A DNA stretch of 64,000 bases, taken from NCBI GenBank assembly GCA_963704355.1, contig OY969891.1:2232001-2296000 (forward strand), given 5' to 3'. This DNA is from Bog-473 sp963704355. Lineage in GTDB: Bacteria; Actinomycetota; Acidimicrobiia; Acidimicrobiales; RAAP-2. The translations under genes were made by a program, and so were the position numbers. How positions within the stretch are numbered: the first letter of the stretch is position 1; each line of letters starts with the position of its first letter. Shown in pieces: positions 1 through 9,563 of this stretch. The notes under the pieces are model-generated. The model did no database searches. It was not told the origin of the DNA and saw only the letters and a program-made list of their open reading frames with translations.

Positions 1-237
1 TCCGAAATAGTCGGACGCTAAATGTCCGCGTTGGCCGGTTGTGGGTGCGATGTCGACCGACGAATGCTCGCCTGCGCATGGGCTCGGGAGCGGTCGTGTC
101 GATAACAGTTTGACTGATAGAGACCAACAGCCAAGGAGCAACGGTGTCACGGGGCAGCTGGAGCGATCGTATTGCGCCGTCCGAGGGCGCTGGGCCCGGA
201 CATTCATGGGTGTCACCGAACAGTGACCGGATCGAAG

Positions 238-885
238 TCACCTACTCAGCGTCACAAGGTCCGGCCAGAGCCCTTCAATCGCTTCCAGGACGCTTGCACC
301 TTGATCGCCGATCTGCCGGAGACGATGATGCTTGGCGATGCTGCTGGCGTACTCGAGCGTGAGTGGGGTGAGGCGTCTATGTGCATCGACAACGTCGGGT
401 GGTGCCGGGTAGGCAACGAGCCATGCCAGGTGCAAGACGTGGCAGAAGGCACCAAACGGTCCTCCGAGTCTGATCCGATCAGGTACGCGCTCGGCTGTGA
501 AGGGATAGCTACCGAACCAGTCGTGGAGACCATCGAAGAATGGATCAGCCGCGGCGTAACGAAGCTCCGGTACCCGGTAGAACGCGATCGCTGCGGCGCA
601 CATGAGGCAGGGCTCGAAGGTGGTGTACAGCGGTCCCGTGATCCGGGTTCCAAAGGGCACTTGGGACAATGCGTCCATCTCGGCGTGCGCCATGATCGTT
701 CCCGACAAGTGAGAGTCCGACTGTTCAGTTGTCCTGTTGCGACCCTTCGCAACCACTGATCCGGTCTGATCGACAAGTACAGCACCGACCCCAGCTGAAC
801 CCGCGGTCCATGATTTCCACGCTTGGTCGATGGCGAGCTGCCATGTCGAACCCAAGGAGTCCCAGGCCGACAAGGGGGAGTCCAC
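238..885 (-). CDS. CDA-fold nucleoside/nucleobase deaminase-like protein
   Basis: A 215-residue protein with the two zinc-binding signatures of the cytidine/deoxycytidylate deaminase fold: H67-A-E69 (in AHAEMDAL, the E being the proton shuttle) and P92-C-L-M-C96. The family hydrolytically deaminates bases or nucleosides (cytosine, guanine, tRNA adenosine). The substrate cannot be fixed here. The C-terminal extension after about residue 150 is longer than in TadA, so tRNA adenosine deaminase is less likely than a free-base deaminase or an orphan relative. No operon partner is visible; the gene upstream on the other strand diverges. The family call is firm, the specificity unknown. Confidence 0.85.
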   Translation of the reverse strand: MDSPLSAWDSLGSTWQLAIDQAWKSWTAGSAGVGAVLVDQTGSVVAKGRNRTTEQSDSHLSGTIMAHAEMDALSQVPFGTRITGPLYTTFEPCLMCAAAIAFYRVPELRYAAADPFFDGLHDWFGSYPFTAERVPDRIRLGGPFGAFCHVLHLAWLVAYPAPPDVVDAHRRLTPLTLEYASSIAKHHRLRQIGDQGASVLEAIEGLWPDLVTLSR

Positions 886-1046
886 TCAGCCGATCGTAGG
901 TGCCTGTGTCCCAGACCAATGACCGCGGCGCTGCGATTGCGAACGCTGTCAAGGCCAGCCGATCCCGCCTCCGATGGGCGAGTCCGGCGGGATTACGGTT
1001 GTTGTCTTGGCCCGCCACTCGGGTTCAGGTCAAAAGGGGGAGGACG

Positions 1047-2999
1047 ATGGACCTCGGAAGACGAGCCCGAAGGCTCCTCGTTCTCATAGCGACAGTGGGA
1101 TGCTTGCTCGCGGGCACGATCTCAGTGGCTACCTCCGAAAGGGCCGCTATCGCCGCCGACAGACCGTTTGCGCAGCTTGGCGGTCATCGGATCCTCGGCT
1201 GGGGCTTTGCCGCCCCCACAGCGGTTTCTACGGATGGCACCCATTTATGGGTCACCAATCAGGAAAACTCTGTGACAGAAGTGGACGCTTCCACACTTGT
1301 CGGCAGGGGTATCGCTGGTTCTGGCTACGGTTTGGACTCCCCTGCTGCTGTTTCTTCCGACGCCTCGCACGTGTGGGTTGCCAACGTCGCCGGGAATTCC
1401 ATGACCGAGCTCGACGCCTCAACGGGTGCCGTTGTCCAGGTGATCTCTGGTCCCAGCTTTGGCTTCAACCAGCCCGATGCTGTGTCCTCCGATGGGGCCC
1501 ACGTATGGATCGCCAACTTCGCCGGCAATTCTGTGACCGAGCTCGACGCCTCGACCGGAGCCCTTGTGCAACTGCTCTCCGGTCCCGGCTACCCGTTTTC
1601 GAATCCTCGCGCCGTATCCTCCGACGGCGCCCACGTCTGGGTCGTGGGCGCCGATGCCGTTACCGAGCTGGACGCCTCGACGGGAGGTTTTGTGAAGTAC
1701 AAAAAGGGCCCTCAAAACGGATTCAATAGGCCCGATGCCGTTTCCTCCGACGGGACCCATGTGTGGATCGCCAACGCTGGCGGGAACTCGGTCACGGAGT
1801 TAAACGCTTCTACCGCAATAGTAGTTGGGGTCCTGTCCAACTCCCGCGACCAGTTCAACGACCCCGTGGCAATCTCATCCGACGGCACCCACGTTTGGGT
1901 GGCCAACGAAGTAGGGAACTCCGTAACGGAGCTGAACGCCGCCACCGGCGGATTCACACACCTGCTCGGCGGTACCGCCAGTTACGACTTCATCGACCCC
2001 GACGCAGTTTCCTCCGACGGCACCCATGTCTGGGTGGCCAACGGCGCAGGGAACACGGTAACGGAGTTGAACGCCGCGAGCGGCGCTCCGGCCCACGTGA
2101 TTTCCGGTTCTCACTACGAGTTCAGCAGTCCTGATTCTGTGTCCTCGGACGGCGTGCATGTGTGGGTCGCCAACTACCGCAATTCTGTGGCTGAACTCGA
2201 TGCGGCCACCGGAACCTTGATTCAAGTTCTCGGGCGCAGCGACGATTCTGGCTACGGGTTCAACGAGCCCGGGGCGATTTCCTCCGACGGCACCCATGTC
2301 TGGGTGGCCAATTTCGCTGGCGATTCGCTGACAGAGCTGGACGCCACGACCGGAGGACTGGTTCAAGTCCTTACCGCCGACGGCTTGAACGGCCCTGATG
2401 CCGTTTTCTCCGACGGCACTCACGTCTGGGTCGCCAACGAAGCGGGGAACTCAGTCACCGAGCTCGATGCATCTACCGGAGCCGTTGTCCAAGTACTGAC
2501 CGATCTGAGCTATGCCTTCTCAACTCCCGACGGCATCTGCTCTGACGGCACCCGAGTCTGGGTCGCCAACGCCAACGGACACTCGATAACTGAGTTGAGT
2601 GCCTCCACCGGCGCCCTCGTCCACGTGCGATCGGATCCGAACTATTTCAATGAACCGGCCGGGTTGTCCTGCGACGGCACGCACGTATGGATCCCCGACG
2701 ACGGGAGCAACTCAGTCACGGAACTGAACGCCACAACCGGAGCCGTTGTTCTGGTGCTCACTGATGCCAGTTACGGCTTCGCCGACCCCGTAGCCACCAC
2801 CTCCGACGGCACTCACGTGTGGGTTGTCAACGGCGGTGGCGATTCAGTGAGCGAGTTGGATGCCAGCAACGGAGCACTCGCCCGGGTAATAAAGGGCGTT
2901 GGCTACGGGTTTGACATCCCTTCGGCAATCTCCTCCGATGGAGCACATGCCTGGGTTACCAACGCCGACCAGTCCGTAACCGTGTTTCCGGCCCAGTGA
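1047..2999 (+). CDS. Secreted 14-repeat beta-propeller (YVTN/NHL-like) protein
   Basis: A 650-residue protein. The ATG at 1047 was chosen because a GGGGGAGG ribosome site lies just upstream and the next residues form a signal peptide (Arg-rich start, then LLVLIATVGCLLAGTIS, Ala-rich cleavage region). The frame stays open back to 900, but that part is uncharacteristic. The mature part is 14 imperfect repeats of about 44 residues, each carrying a version of SSDGTHVWVAN, then SVTELDASTGA and a Gly/Phe/Pro turn. Such repeats fold as propeller blades; 14 would fit two seven-bladed domains. No enzymatic residues are recognisable. The likely role is extracellular binding or structural, and this is inference. 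Confidence 0.85.
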   Translation: MDLGRRARRLLVLIATVGCLLAGTISVATSERAAIAADRPFAQLGGHRILGWGFAAPTAVSTDGTHLWVTNQENSVTEVDASTLVGRGIAGSGYGLDSPAAVSSDASHVWVANVAGNSMTELDASTGAVVQVISGPSFGFNQPDAVSSDGAHVWIANFAGNSVTELDASTGALVQLLSGPGYPFSNPRAVSSDGAHVWVVGADAVTELDASTGGFVKYKKGPQNGFNRPDAVSSDGTHVWIANAGGNSVTELNASTAIVVGVLSNSRDQFNDPVAISSDGTHVWVANEVGNSVTELNAATGGFTHLLGGTASYDFIDPDAVSSDGTHVWVANGAGNTVTELNAASGAPAHVISGSHYEFSSPDSVSSDGVHVWVANYRNSVAELDAATGTLIQVLGRSDDSGYGFNEPGAISSDGTHVWVANFAGDSLTELDATTGGLVQVLTADGLNGPDAVFSDGTHVWVANEAGNSVTELDASTGAVVQVLTDLSYAFSTPDGICSDGTRVWVANANGHSITELSASTGALVHVRSDPNYFNEPAGLSCDGTHVWIPDDGSNSVTELNATTGAVVLVLTDASYGFADPVATTSDGTHVWVVNGGGDSVSELDASNGALARVIKGVGYGFDIPSAISSDGAHAWVTNADQSVTVFPAQ

Positions 3000-3403
3000 A
3001 CCCGTGACGAGCCAGGCATTTTTGGCCTATCGACGGGACGCAGTGCCAGCCGCTGAGCAGTTGGCAGGGTGAACGCGTCCATAGCCGTGCCTCCGTGAGG
3101 TGGCTCTTCAGATCTCCCAGACTCGTGCAGATCAGCCGTACCTCGCTCGAAGGAGACGTAGAACGGTGCCCGCATGGGCCGACTCTCCTCGATCTTCTTT
3201 CGAGAGCGTGTGCGAGCCTCTGCGGCTTCTTCGACACCTGGACAGCCCAACCGACCATCGGAGTTCAGGTTGAAATCATTGACAGAGTGCCACTAACGGC
3301 CAGAGGCGGCGGTGACCCTTCGGAGTGCCCCCGAGCGCCGGCTGTGAGACGCGTCAGTGCCGGGCGACGATGCCGCTCGTAGCGAATGGGTCAAGAATGA
3401 AAC
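3000..3403. other. Intergenic, no convincing gene
   Basis: About 400 bases between the propeller gene and the YihY gene. Short open frames occur on both strands but have no signal, motif or ribosome site worth calling. No strong hairpin terminator was seen after the propeller gene. The promoter of the downstream gene is presumably here, but no clear -35/-10 pair stands out. Confidence 0.5.
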
Positions 3404-4372
3404 ATGGCCACCGCCGGCGAACCGGGGAACAATCCGGCCGACCATTCGGCGCGGTCCGAATCGAGCGGGTTCGAAGCCCGATCGGCCTCGGAGGTCGCCC
3501 CGAGCAGGTTGGACCGCGTGCGGAAGACGGCGCAGCGCGCTCGGGCCGACCTCGAGGCTCGCCGGGCCGGATCGGCGTCGATCGATAGCGCTTTTGAGGC
3601 GGTTGAACGCGACGCACAAACCGGGGGAGGAGTGCTCGCTGCGGCGGTCGCCTTTCGTCTCTTCATGTTCCTCGTGCCGTATGCCCTTGTCATGATGACG
3701 GGCTTCGGACTCTTGTCGACGGGCATGGGCCAAGATCCGAAGGATGCCGCTCGGTCGGCGGGGATCGGGGGTCTCCTGGCGAGTGCCGTGGGTAGCGAGA
3801 GCAGCCTCTCGCTGGTCAACCGTCTATTGGTGCTTTTTCTCGGAGGCATTGCGTTGGCCTTCACGGCTCGCTCACTCGTTGGAGTGCTCTGGGTCGTCGA
3901 CCGATTGATCTGGCGTGTCCAACCCAAGCGGAAGCCCACGCCTTGGGCCGCACTCACCTTGTTTGGTGTCGTTACCGCCCTCTTCGTGATCGCAGACGTA
4001 GCGGCCTGGATGGGAACCCAGTCGATCGCACTGAAATTGCTTGCCTTTGTTCTGACGATCGTGGGATCGGGCGCCGTATGGTTCCTGGCATCGTTGTGGC
4101 TGCCGCACGAACAGTGCGACTGGAGTGCTCTCCTCCCCGGAGCCGTCATAGTGGGTCTTGGCGTGGGGCTTCTTCATCTGCTGACGATCACCTACGTTGC
4201 CTTTGAAGTGACGAGGAAGTCCGCCCTTTACGGTGCAATCGGAATCTCCCTGGCACTGCTGCTCTGGACGTATTTCGCTGGCAGGCTGCTGACCGCCTCG
4301 ATTGCCGCAAACGCATCACTCTGGAAGCGTCGGACGGCAGAAGCGACTCCGGGCCCCGTCGGCCCGTCGTGA
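3404..4372 (+). CDS. YihY/BrkB-family inner-membrane protein
   Basis: A 322-residue integral membrane protein. After a hydrophilic N-terminus of about 70 residues it carries the family start, an Ala/Gly-rich helix with RLFMFLVPYAL, followed by roughly six hydrophobic segments up to the C-terminus. The YihY/BrkB family (once misnamed RNase BN) is of uncertain function; transport has been suggested. Length is usual for the family. It is a single gene with no clear operon partner. Confidence 0.85.
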   Translation: MATAGEPGNNPADHSARSESSGFEARSASEVAPSRLDRVRKTAQRARADLEARRAGSASIDSAFEAVERDAQTGGGVLAAAVAFRLFMFLVPYALVMMTGFGLLSTGMGQDPKDAARSAGIGGLLASAVGSESSLSLVNRLLVLFLGGIALAFTARSLVGVLWVVDRLIWRVQPKRKPTPWAALTLFGVVTALFVIADVAAWMGTQSIALKLLAFVLTIVGSGAVWFLASLWLPHEQCDWSALLPGAVIVGLGVGLLHLLTITYVAFEVTRKSALYGAIGISLALLLWTYFAGRLLTASIAANASLWKRRTAEATPGPVGPS

Positions 4373-4488
4373 CGGAGGTCGATCTCGAGGTGTCCCAGTT
4401 CACTGCCGGCTCGGGGTGCATGGCGATATGAAACAGGGCCAACCTCGACCCTCAAACGCCGACTGCGGGCAGTGGCGGCCCGAAGCGC

Positions 4489-4914
4489 TCAGGAGCCCTG
4501 CGTCGGCGTGAGGACCACCAGCGGGATAATCCGCTCGGTCTTCCGCGCGATGTCACCAAGCTGCGGATAGCGCTCGGTTGCGTTCGCAAAGAGTCGGTCG
4601 CGATCGTCGCCGGTCGCCTCCTCCGCCACAACGTCCATCGTGTCGTCACTGACTTCGATCTTCGTGACGGGGTGCTCCTTCAGGTTGTGATACCAGGCTG
4701 GATGCTTCGGCGCCCCTCCGTTCGCGGCCCAAATGAAGTAGCGCCCATCGTCGGGCAGGTACGCGACCGGGTTGACGCGGCTCACACCGGACGTCGCGCC
4801 GGTGTGGTGGAGCAGCAGCAGTGGCGTTCCCTCCCACATGCCGCCGACTCGTCCGCTGTTGGCCCGGAATTCACCGATCACCTTGGCGTTGTACTCTCCG
4901 GGTGTTTCAGCCAT
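4489..4914 (-). CDS. Deazaflavin (F420)-dependent nitroreductase-like protein (Ddn family)
   Basis: A 141-residue protein with the Ddn/FDOR split-barrel pattern: an N-terminal helix, LLLLHHTGATSGVSRVNPV, then ANGGAPKHPAWYHNL, which forms the family's deazaflavin-binding core. The family uses reduced F420 to reduce quinones or other small molecules. The start at 4914 is preferred over 4935 because a GAGAGG ribosome site lies about seven bases upstream of it. Together with the two LLM-class proteins in this window it argues that the cell makes F420. Confidence 0.85.
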   Translation of the reverse strand: MAETPGEYNAKVIGEFRANSGRVGGMWEGTPLLLLHHTGATSGVSRVNPVAYLPDDGRYFIWAANGGAPKHPAWYHNLKEHPVTKIEVSDDTMDVVAEEATGDDRDRLFANATERYPQLGDIARKTERIIPLVVLTPTQGS

Positions 4915-5009
4915 CGGGATCCTCTCATTTTCCATGTTGCTTTGGTCTTGAGGGCGACCGGGCGCCCTGACCGTCTGACCAAGTGCTCCTCGCTCTGGCG
5001 GCGGACCCG

Positions 5010-5531
5010 CTACGAGGTCCGTAGGGCAGACCCGGTCTCAAGGAGGGTTTTGAGACTGGAGAGAACAGCGGGCCAGCCCTCAGAAATGGCCGGGAGAACG
5101 TCGCTGCCAGGCTCGAAGCCGTCGTGGACGACGGTGAGCCTTGCGGCGCCATGTCCGACGTCCTCAATGTCGAAGGCCACCTTGGATCGGGGTTCAGCCC
5201 GCCAGGCGTCAGCGGTGGCATCGTCCATGCCGACTTCGGCGGCCCACTCGGGCGTAATCGTGTGCCAGGTGTACGCCAGTCGGCTGTAGGGATCGGACTC
5301 GAGGATCACCTGCTCAGGGTCGCTCACGACAAGCCCGACCTCCTCGTGTGCCATGTCGTAGGTGGAGCCCTTCTTCCAGTCCGAGCGGAACGTCTTCTCA
5401 CCAGCCCTTTGATGCCGCCAGTAGCGCTTCATGAGTGCGGGGTCGGTGAGGCCCTGCCAGACGCGCTCGGGCGTCGCCAGGATGTAGGTCGTGTAGGTAA
5501 AGCTCGTCCTCGGGTCGTTGCTTCCAGCCAT
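5010..5531 (-). CDS. SRPBCC (AHSA1-like) domain protein
   Basis: A 173-residue START/SRPBCC-superfamily protein: an opening strand (FTYTTYILATPERVWQGLTD), the LMKRYW segment, and a closing helix containing GWPAVLSSLKTLLETG, as in AHSA1-type proteins. The fold makes a deep hydrophobic pocket for a ligand, and no catalytic role can be assigned. The start at 5531 has a clean GGAGG seven bases upstream; an in-frame start at 5573 lacks one. It lies just upstream of the Ddn-like gene on the same strand with a gap of about 95 bases. Confidence 0.8.
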   Translation of the reverse strand: MAGSNDPRTSFTYTTYILATPERVWQGLTDPALMKRYWRHQRAGEKTFRSDWKKGSTYDMAHEEVGLVVSDPEQVILESDPYSRLAYTWHTITPEWAAEVGMDDATADAWRAEPRSKVAFDIEDVGHGAARLTVVHDGFEPGSDVLPAISEGWPAVLSSLKTLLETGSALRTS

Positions 5532-5901
5532 TGCCTTGCCTCCAATTGCCGCGTTGAGATGCACTACTGACATCCCTACCCATAGTCCAGCAAGATGCCA
5601 CCCCTGAGCTTCCTTGACGGGCTGGAAGGCTGTGCCGGTTCGATGCCGGTTCGACGGCGTTCAGTGCCCTTGCGATCACTTGACGAGAGGGTGCCTGCGT
5701 ACGCCGGCTCGGCAGGACGCCTTCTGCCGGCACCTGCTATTCGAACGGCGCAGAGAGATTCTTCGGCGCGAGAACCCGATAGCTCTCGGTCACGCGCTCA
5801 TGGATCTCCTCCCAGTCCGTGTTGTCGGTGAGCAGCACCCCGAAGGCTCTGGTCCGCGTGACTGGGGAGTACGCTCCGCGCCCCGGCAAAGGAGGCTCCG
5901 A

Positions 5902-6297
5902 ATGGACATGAAGCTCGAGTTGATACCGCTCCCAGTAGCTGACGTTGAGCGTGCCAAGGCGTTCTACGTCGAGAAACTGGGCTTCGCCGAAGACGTGGAC
6001 GTGCAACCGGTTGAAGGGGTACGGGTCGTGCAGATGACGCCTCCTGGTTCGGCCTGCTCGATCAGCATCGGTTACGGCCTCCCTGTCTACGATGACCCGC
6101 CCCCTGGTTCCGTGAAAGGCATCCACCTCGTGGTCGCCGATATCGAAGGCGCGCGCATCGAACTCGTGAGCAGAGGTGTAGACGTCTCACCCGTTCAAGA
6201 CGTCGGAGACGGCGTGAAGTATGCCGGCTTCGCCGATCCCGATGGAAACTCCTTTATCTTCCAAGAAATGGCGTGGAGGAGGGGAGGTGACTTCTAG
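5902..6297 (+). CDS. VOC/glyoxalase-fold protein
   Basis: A 131-residue vicinal-oxygen-chelate protein. It starts with the usual LIPLPVADVERAKAFYVEKL helix-strand unit and ends with the paired unit VKYAGFADPDGNSFIFQE. The ATG at 5902 follows GGAGG by six bases; the longer open frame upstream (from 5614) is not supported. Family members are small dioxygenases, lyases or resistance proteins, often metal-dependent. The terminal Glu of FIFQE could be a metal ligand. Substrate unknown. Confidence 0.85.
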   Translation: MDMKLELIPLPVADVERAKAFYVEKLGFAEDVDVQPVEGVRVVQMTPPGSACSISIGYGLPVYDDPPPGSVKGIHLVVADIEGARIELVSRGVDVSPVQDVGDGVKYAGFADPDGNSFIFQEMAWRRGGDF

Positions 6298-6475
6298 TCG
6301 GTCGTTGACAAGGTAGGAATCGGTGATGCACCCTTCCACATGGTCGAAGCAGCCGTTCAATAACGGTTGCGCAAGGTGTCCCTATCAATGACACCGGACC
6401 GGGGAGCGACCCTTAGGAGCTCGGGCCTTTGCTGACGGGACATTCCGGTGATGCCTGTACGCCTTCGGACCACCT

Positions 6476-7333
6476 CTAGGAACGGATGAGCCGGCCGGCC
6501 GGCGGCCACGGTGGACCCTGGCGGAGCGCGTCGACGAGTTCTCGGGCTGCTCGTTGACCGTTCGGGAATTGGTCGCCTCGATCCCAGCGCCACGCTGCGA
6601 CCATGGCAAGGACGAGGATTCGACAGTCGCGAAGCAGTTCCTGGTCAACGTCCGAATAGCACTCGCTGACCTCTTCGGGCACGTGAGCCAGGTCGAATTC
6701 GACTGGCCCACGGCAACACGTTTCGAGGTCTATGAACAACGGCCCGTTTTTCGTGTTGAGCAGGTTGCCTAGGTGCGGCTCCCCGTGCAGCAGCTGCTCG
6801 GCGGCGCCGCGGTCGCCGATCGCTCGTCGTTGACTTCGTAGCGCGTTGCTGAGAAGTTCCCGGTCCGCGTCGGCGAGCGCCGGAGTCTGGTCGCGGCTCG
6901 CCACGAGTTGTTGAGCCTCTGCGACCCGATCCGTGAAGTGCGGCGTCGTGACATCGAGCTTCGCCATGCCCGCATGCAGCCGCTCGAGTGCATTCGCGTA
7001 GTCGGGTGGTGGGATCTCTCGAGGTGTCAGCGGTTCGTAGTAGGTCCACAGCGTGACCACGAAGCCATCACGCTCGTAGGGACGCGGCTCCACCCGAGGC
7101 TCAAGAGCAGCGACAGGGCTCTCCGTTTCGGCGAGGCGTTGAGCAACTTCGATCTCGAACCCTGCCACCTGATGCGCTGAGAGTGCGACTCGGGCAAGAA
7201 CGTCACACGGCAGCAGGCGCAGAGCGAGCTTGTTCGAGTCCTGAAGAACGATCGCGTCGTCGACGGTCAGATCAAGCGCTGAGGCGGTCGACATGGCGGC
7301 AGCCACCGCACGCGGGACTTCTGATGCCCGCAC
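6476..7333 (-). CDS. Aminoglycoside phosphotransferase (APH)-family kinase-like protein
   Basis: A 285-residue protein with the APH/choline-kinase core: the catalytic loop HGEPHLGNLL, followed by the metal-binding segment FIDLET (Glu-Thr where most relatives have Asp), and PVEFDLAHVP. The first catalytic residue is Glu in HGE rather than the common Asp in HGD, so activity is uncertain. The start is a GTG with GAGGG nine bases upstream. It may phosphorylate a small hydroxyl substrate. There is no reason to call it a resistance gene. Confidence 0.8.
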   Translation of the reverse strand: MRASEVPRAVAAAMSTASALDLTVDDAIVLQDSNKLALRLLPCDVLARVALSAHQVAGFEIEVAQRLAETESPVAALEPRVEPRPYERDGFVVTLWTYYEPLTPREIPPPDYANALERLHAGMAKLDVTTPHFTDRVAEAQQLVASRDQTPALADADRELLSNALRSQRRAIGDRGAAEQLLHGEPHLGNLLNTKNGPLFIDLETCCRGPVEFDLAHVPEEVSECYSDVDQELLRDCRILVLAMVAAWRWDRGDQFPNGQRAARELVDALRQGPPWPPAGRLIRS

Positions 7334-7660
7334 CTTCGTCTACCCTCGCCGCTTCACGCCACGAGATCGATCGATGAGTTGGGGTTTGATCAGCATGGTG
7401 ACGCGCGTCACAACTTTGGAATCCGGTCCGCTGAGCGTGTGGGCATCCAGAAGAAGCCGGACCTCCTCAACCCGCTGGGCCGATTCGCCGTCCATTGCGT
7501 GCCGACAATATCGCCGGGCTCTTCCGAGCCCCCAAAAGTCCGCCTCTTCCAACCTGCCCTTGGATGCCTTCAGGCGTCACCTCGAACCGGCAGCGAGGAT
7601 TGGGGCACTCCGCTCGGCCAGTTGTGTTCATCGTCGGGCATCCGCTGCAGATTCCTTGAT
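7334..7660. other. Intergenic, no convincing gene
   Basis: About 330 bases between the phosphotransferase start and the TetR stop. Short open frames on both strands lack motifs or ribosome sites. It presumably holds the phosphotransferase promoter. Confidence 0.45.
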
Positions 7661-8335
7661 TCACCTGGTCTCTGCTGGTTCCCCGCTCGGCGGCGGGTAG
7701 GCGGCGGGGAGAAGCTTCATCAGCCGCGGAAAGATCGGGGTGAATCGTCCCTCACCCCACTCGAGCTCAGGCTCGTTCGCTATGGCCTGCGTGAGGACAC
7801 CCTTGATCAGAATGGAGACCATGAAGCCTGCATCCTTGACGGCATCCTGCCCAAGTTGTCCCGCGGCAACGGCGTCGGCGATCGCCTGTTGTTGCAGACT
7901 GGCGAACTCCTCGCTCGGTGCGAAAGCGTCAGGGGACGGCACGAAGTTCGGCACCGGCCGCCAGAACAGGAGTTGTGCGAGGGCCTGGTTCTGCAAGGCC
8001 CACCGCCCTATGGCTTCGAGACCGCTGGTCAACGCGTCGATCCCGGGCTCACGACCGGCCATGGCATCACGCAACACCTCGAGATTCTCTGACATCCCTC
8101 GCCCGAAGAGGGCGTCGTACACCGCCGCAATGGAAGGGAAGTACTTGTAGATCGCGGGGGTCTGCACGCCCAGCCGCCGGGCGACCTCGGCCAGCGTGAG
8201 GCCGTTCACGCCGCGCTCGTTCATGACGCCGATCGCGATCTCGAGGATCTCCTCGATCGTCTCTTGGCGGCGCCGGGCGCGACGGTCCAGCTGTCCTAGC
8301 CGGTCGGACGGTGCCGATGTGGATCCGGTCGCCAT
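7661..8335 (-). CDS. TetR-family transcriptional regulator
   Basis: A 224-residue regulator. The N-terminal helix-turn-helix is clear (GLTLAEVARRLGVQTPAIYKYF) and the C-terminal half resembles the WHG-type ligand domain of TetR relatives. It is divergently transcribed from the SnoaL-like gene at 8423, with only 87 bases between, and that gap holds a perfect 19-bp dyad. The natural inference is that it represses itself and the neighbour in the absence of a ligand. Confidence 0.88.
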   Translation of the reverse strand: MATGSTSAPSDRLGQLDRRARRRQETIEEILEIAIGVMNERGVNGLTLAEVARRLGVQTPAIYKYFPSIAAVYDALFGRGMSENLEVLRDAMAGREPGIDALTSGLEAIGRWALQNQALAQLLFWRPVPNFVPSPDAFAPSEEFASLQQQAIADAVAAGQLGQDAVKDAGFMVSILIKGVLTQAIANEPELEWGEGRFTPIFPRLMKLLPAAYPPPSGEPAETR

Positions 8336-8352
8336 ACCTCAGACTATATCCG

Positions 8353-8371
8353 ATGTTGTGGTTGACAACAT
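8353..8371. promoter_or_regulatory. Palindromic operator between tetR and SnoaL-like gene
   Basis: A perfect inverted repeat, ATGTTGT-GGTTG-ACAACAT, with 7-bp arms and a 5-bp centre. It overlaps a TTGACA (8362-8367), which with a weak TAACTT 17 bases later may be the promoter of the gene at 8423. Size, symmetry and location are typical of TetR-family operators. Binding itself is inference. Confidence 0.7.
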
Positions 8372-8422
8372 GAGTTATATTCATTAACTTACCTTATACA
8401 ACTAAACACAGGAGGGAGCGAC

Positions 8423-8818
8423 ATGGCTGCAGACAACAACGCCGAGCAGGTCAAGGCGATCTTCGAGGCCTTCGGACGGGGGGACGTGCCATTCATCCTC
8501 GACCAGCTCGCGGCGGACGTCCGCTTCACGAGCCACCTTGATCCTGTCGTCCCCTGGGCCGGGGAGTTCTCGGGCAGGGACAACGTTGCGCAGTTCTTCG
8601 GGGCGCTCGGGGGTTCGGTCGAGGTCACCGGCCACCCGGTGAATGGCCTCGTCGCTCAGGACGACACGGTCGTCGCGACCGGCGACGTCAGGTTCCGCGT
8701 CCGCGAGACCGGCAGGGAGGGGTCGAGCAGTTGGGTGTACATCTTCAAGCTGACCGACGGCAAGGTGCGTAGCTACGACCAGTTCAACGACGCCGGCCTG
8801 GCCGAGGCCTTCCGATAG
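8423..8818 (+). CDS. SnoaL-like / NTF2-fold protein
   Basis: A 131-residue protein with the NTF2-like pattern: an N-terminal helix (NNAEQVKAIFEAFGRGD), a cone-forming central part, and the closing strands VYIFKLTDGKVRSYDQF. A strong GGAGGGAG ribosome site precedes the ATG. The fold is used by polyketide cyclases, dehydratases and detoxifying isomerases; which applies here is open. It is probably controlled by the divergent TetR gene. Confidence 0.82.
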   Translation: MAADNNAEQVKAIFEAFGRGDVPFILDQLAADVRFTSHLDPVVPWAGEFSGRDNVAQFFGALGGSVEVTGHPVNGLVAQDDTVVATGDVRFRVRETGREGSSSWVYIFKLTDGKVRSYDQFNDAGLAEAFR

Positions 8819-9062
8819 AAGGGTCTTGCGGCGGTCGCTCGTCGCGCGTTCCTTTCCGCACAGCGTTGCCACCGACCACACGAGCTTCGGGACCGGCCGG
8901 CTCGCTACGGCCATCATGACGCCTGCCCGCGATGTGCAGGGTGCGCCCAGGCCGGCGAGAAGGGGCACTCCCAAGCTCTTCGATGCAAGCCTCGACGTTG
9001 AGGACCACCTGTTGCGCTGGGTAGCGCCCGAGCCGTGGGACCGGGCCCGGTGTGCGGTCGGG

Positions 9063-9356
9063 ATGGACGGCTTTGACTTCCATGACTTGCGCCACACGGG
9101 CAACACATTGGCGGCGGGGACGGGCGCCAGCACGAAGGAGCTCATGGCCCGCATGGGCCATGCCAGCGCTCGAGCCGCCCTCACCTACCAGCACGCATCG
9201 GAGGAGCGCGACGTGGTCATCGCCGATCGGTTGTCGGAGATGACCAAAGAGGCGTTGGGAGCTCTGCGGATCGACCGAAGCCCGACGAACCACGACGCCG
9301 TTCGGCTGGTTCCGAACGAAACGGCCGAGGATGGTCGCAGATGTGGTCGGTCGTGA
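9063..9356 (+). pseudogene. Tyrosine recombinase (phage-type integrase), 3' remnant
   Basis: Only the C-terminal catalytic end survives: FHDLRHTGNTLAA (box II Arg within H-x-x-R-H), ARMGHAS (second conserved His) and TYQHAS (the nucleophilic Tyr). In intact integrases some 250-300 residues precede this. Here the upstream frame (open from 8826) has no recognisable arm-binding or core domain, so the gene is a 5'-truncated remnant. Its 3' end lies 100 bases from the 3' end of a tRNA-Gly gene, a classic attachment site for such elements. This suggests a decayed integrative element on its left side. Confidence 0.8.
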
Positions 9357-9454
9357 ACCGCGCGTGGTCTGTGTGTGGTGTGCGGCGTTGCGATCGCCTC
9401 GTCGGGCGACATACAGCGCTGCACTCACCACTCGTCACCAGCACCGGAGTTGAG

Positions 9455-9525
<71 letters not shown>

Positions 9526-9563
9526 GGAACGGGTGGCAGTCTACGGCCTCTACTCTGCAGCCC

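Noticed and set aside
12..28. CGGAC / GTCCG hairpin at the left edge
   Set aside because: Only 5-bp arms and no gene context, since the window starts here. Could be a terminator of a gene outside, but cannot be supported.
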